From assembly GCA_963971305.1 (NCBI GenBank), contig OZ020313.1:22517260-22581259 (forward strand): a stretch of 64,000 bases of DNA, given 5' to 3'. A program made the translations under genes and the position numbers. A model generated the notes under the pieces. That model was not told the origin of the DNA. It made no database searches and saw only the letters and a list, made by a program, of their open reading frames with translations. The stretch's first letter is position 1; each line of letters begins with the position of its first letter. This document shows, one piece after another, positions 63,866 to 64,000 of the stretch. The stretch is from Arcuatula senhousia (lineage: Eukaryota > Mollusca > Bivalvia > Mytilida > Mytilidae).

Positions 63866-64000
63866 CTTGTGGGACTTACTATGTCCATATTATCTTGTGG
63901 GACTTAATATGTCCATATGAACTTGTGGGACTTAATAGGTCCATATTATCTTGTGGGACTTACTATGTCCATATTATCTTGTGGGACTTAATATGTCCAT
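63866..64000. repeat. 28-bp tandem repeat reaching the window end
   Basis: Units start CTTGTGGGACTTA at 63866, 63894, 63922, 63950 and 63978, exactly 28 bases apart. More diverged GTGGGACTT copies lie from about 63745. The array continues past the window. Confidence 0.93.

Noticed and set aside
62815..64000. CRISPR-like array
   Set aside because: The repeats are contiguous tandem units without unique spacers, and the DNA is eukaryotic.

Overview
The window is animal nuclear DNA, AT-rich and intron-rich, and very densely packed with transposable elements. Spliced genes with GT-AG introns, LINE and RT-like debris, many short inverted-repeat elements, microsatellite-linked tandem-repeat elements and frequent TACATGTA-like palindromes all fit a bivalve mollusc. 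That lineage call is an inference from repeat style and was not checked against any database.

Two protein-coding genes can be reconstructed exon by exon with consistent splice phases, and they converge tail to tail. On the + strand, 13059-28727 encodes the Greatwall kinase MASTL: 14 visible exons, 852 codons, open from the first visible codon to the stop. Only the first roughly 30 N-terminal residues are missing. On the - strand, 62235-36963 encodes an F-box/leucine-rich-repeat protein with an N-terminal Cys4 zinc ribbon and a long charged disordered region: 14 exons, 1167 codons from the first visible Met. I could not assign it a gene symbol. Biologically the two are unrelated: one is a mitotic kinase, the other a probable SCF ubiquitin-ligase substrate adaptor.

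Region by region. 1-4.6 kb holds two LINE fragments, one split by an inverted-repeat element with an 8-bp target duplication. 4.9-9.5 kb is a nested stack: a large inverted-repeat element with a 5-bp target duplication contains a hAT-like element, an RT-like ORF remnant and an 802-bp retro-insertion. 9.8-11.6 kb holds two more inverted-repeat elements, the second with long arms and a 9-bp duplication. 11.6-28.8 kb is MASTL with element-filled introns. 28.8-36.9 kb is the intergenic gap with tandem-repeat elements and an RT-like remnant. 37-62 kb is the F-box/LRR gene. Its introns carry three TTAA-type elements, a macrotransposon-like pair of MITEs, a 524-bp-arm inverted repeat containing hammerhead-like ribozyme motifs, and two long tandem-repeat elements. 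62.7-64 kb is tandem repeats running off the window end.

The most unusual signals are four. Exon edges with their splice sites are repeatedly copied as decaying echoes into the adjacent intron, seen in both genes. A GC-AG intron splits the MASTL glycine loop. Hammerhead-like motifs sit in a Penelope- or retrozyme-like insertion. A perfect 36-bp palindrome is present in one copy of a TTAA element and absent from its sister copy.
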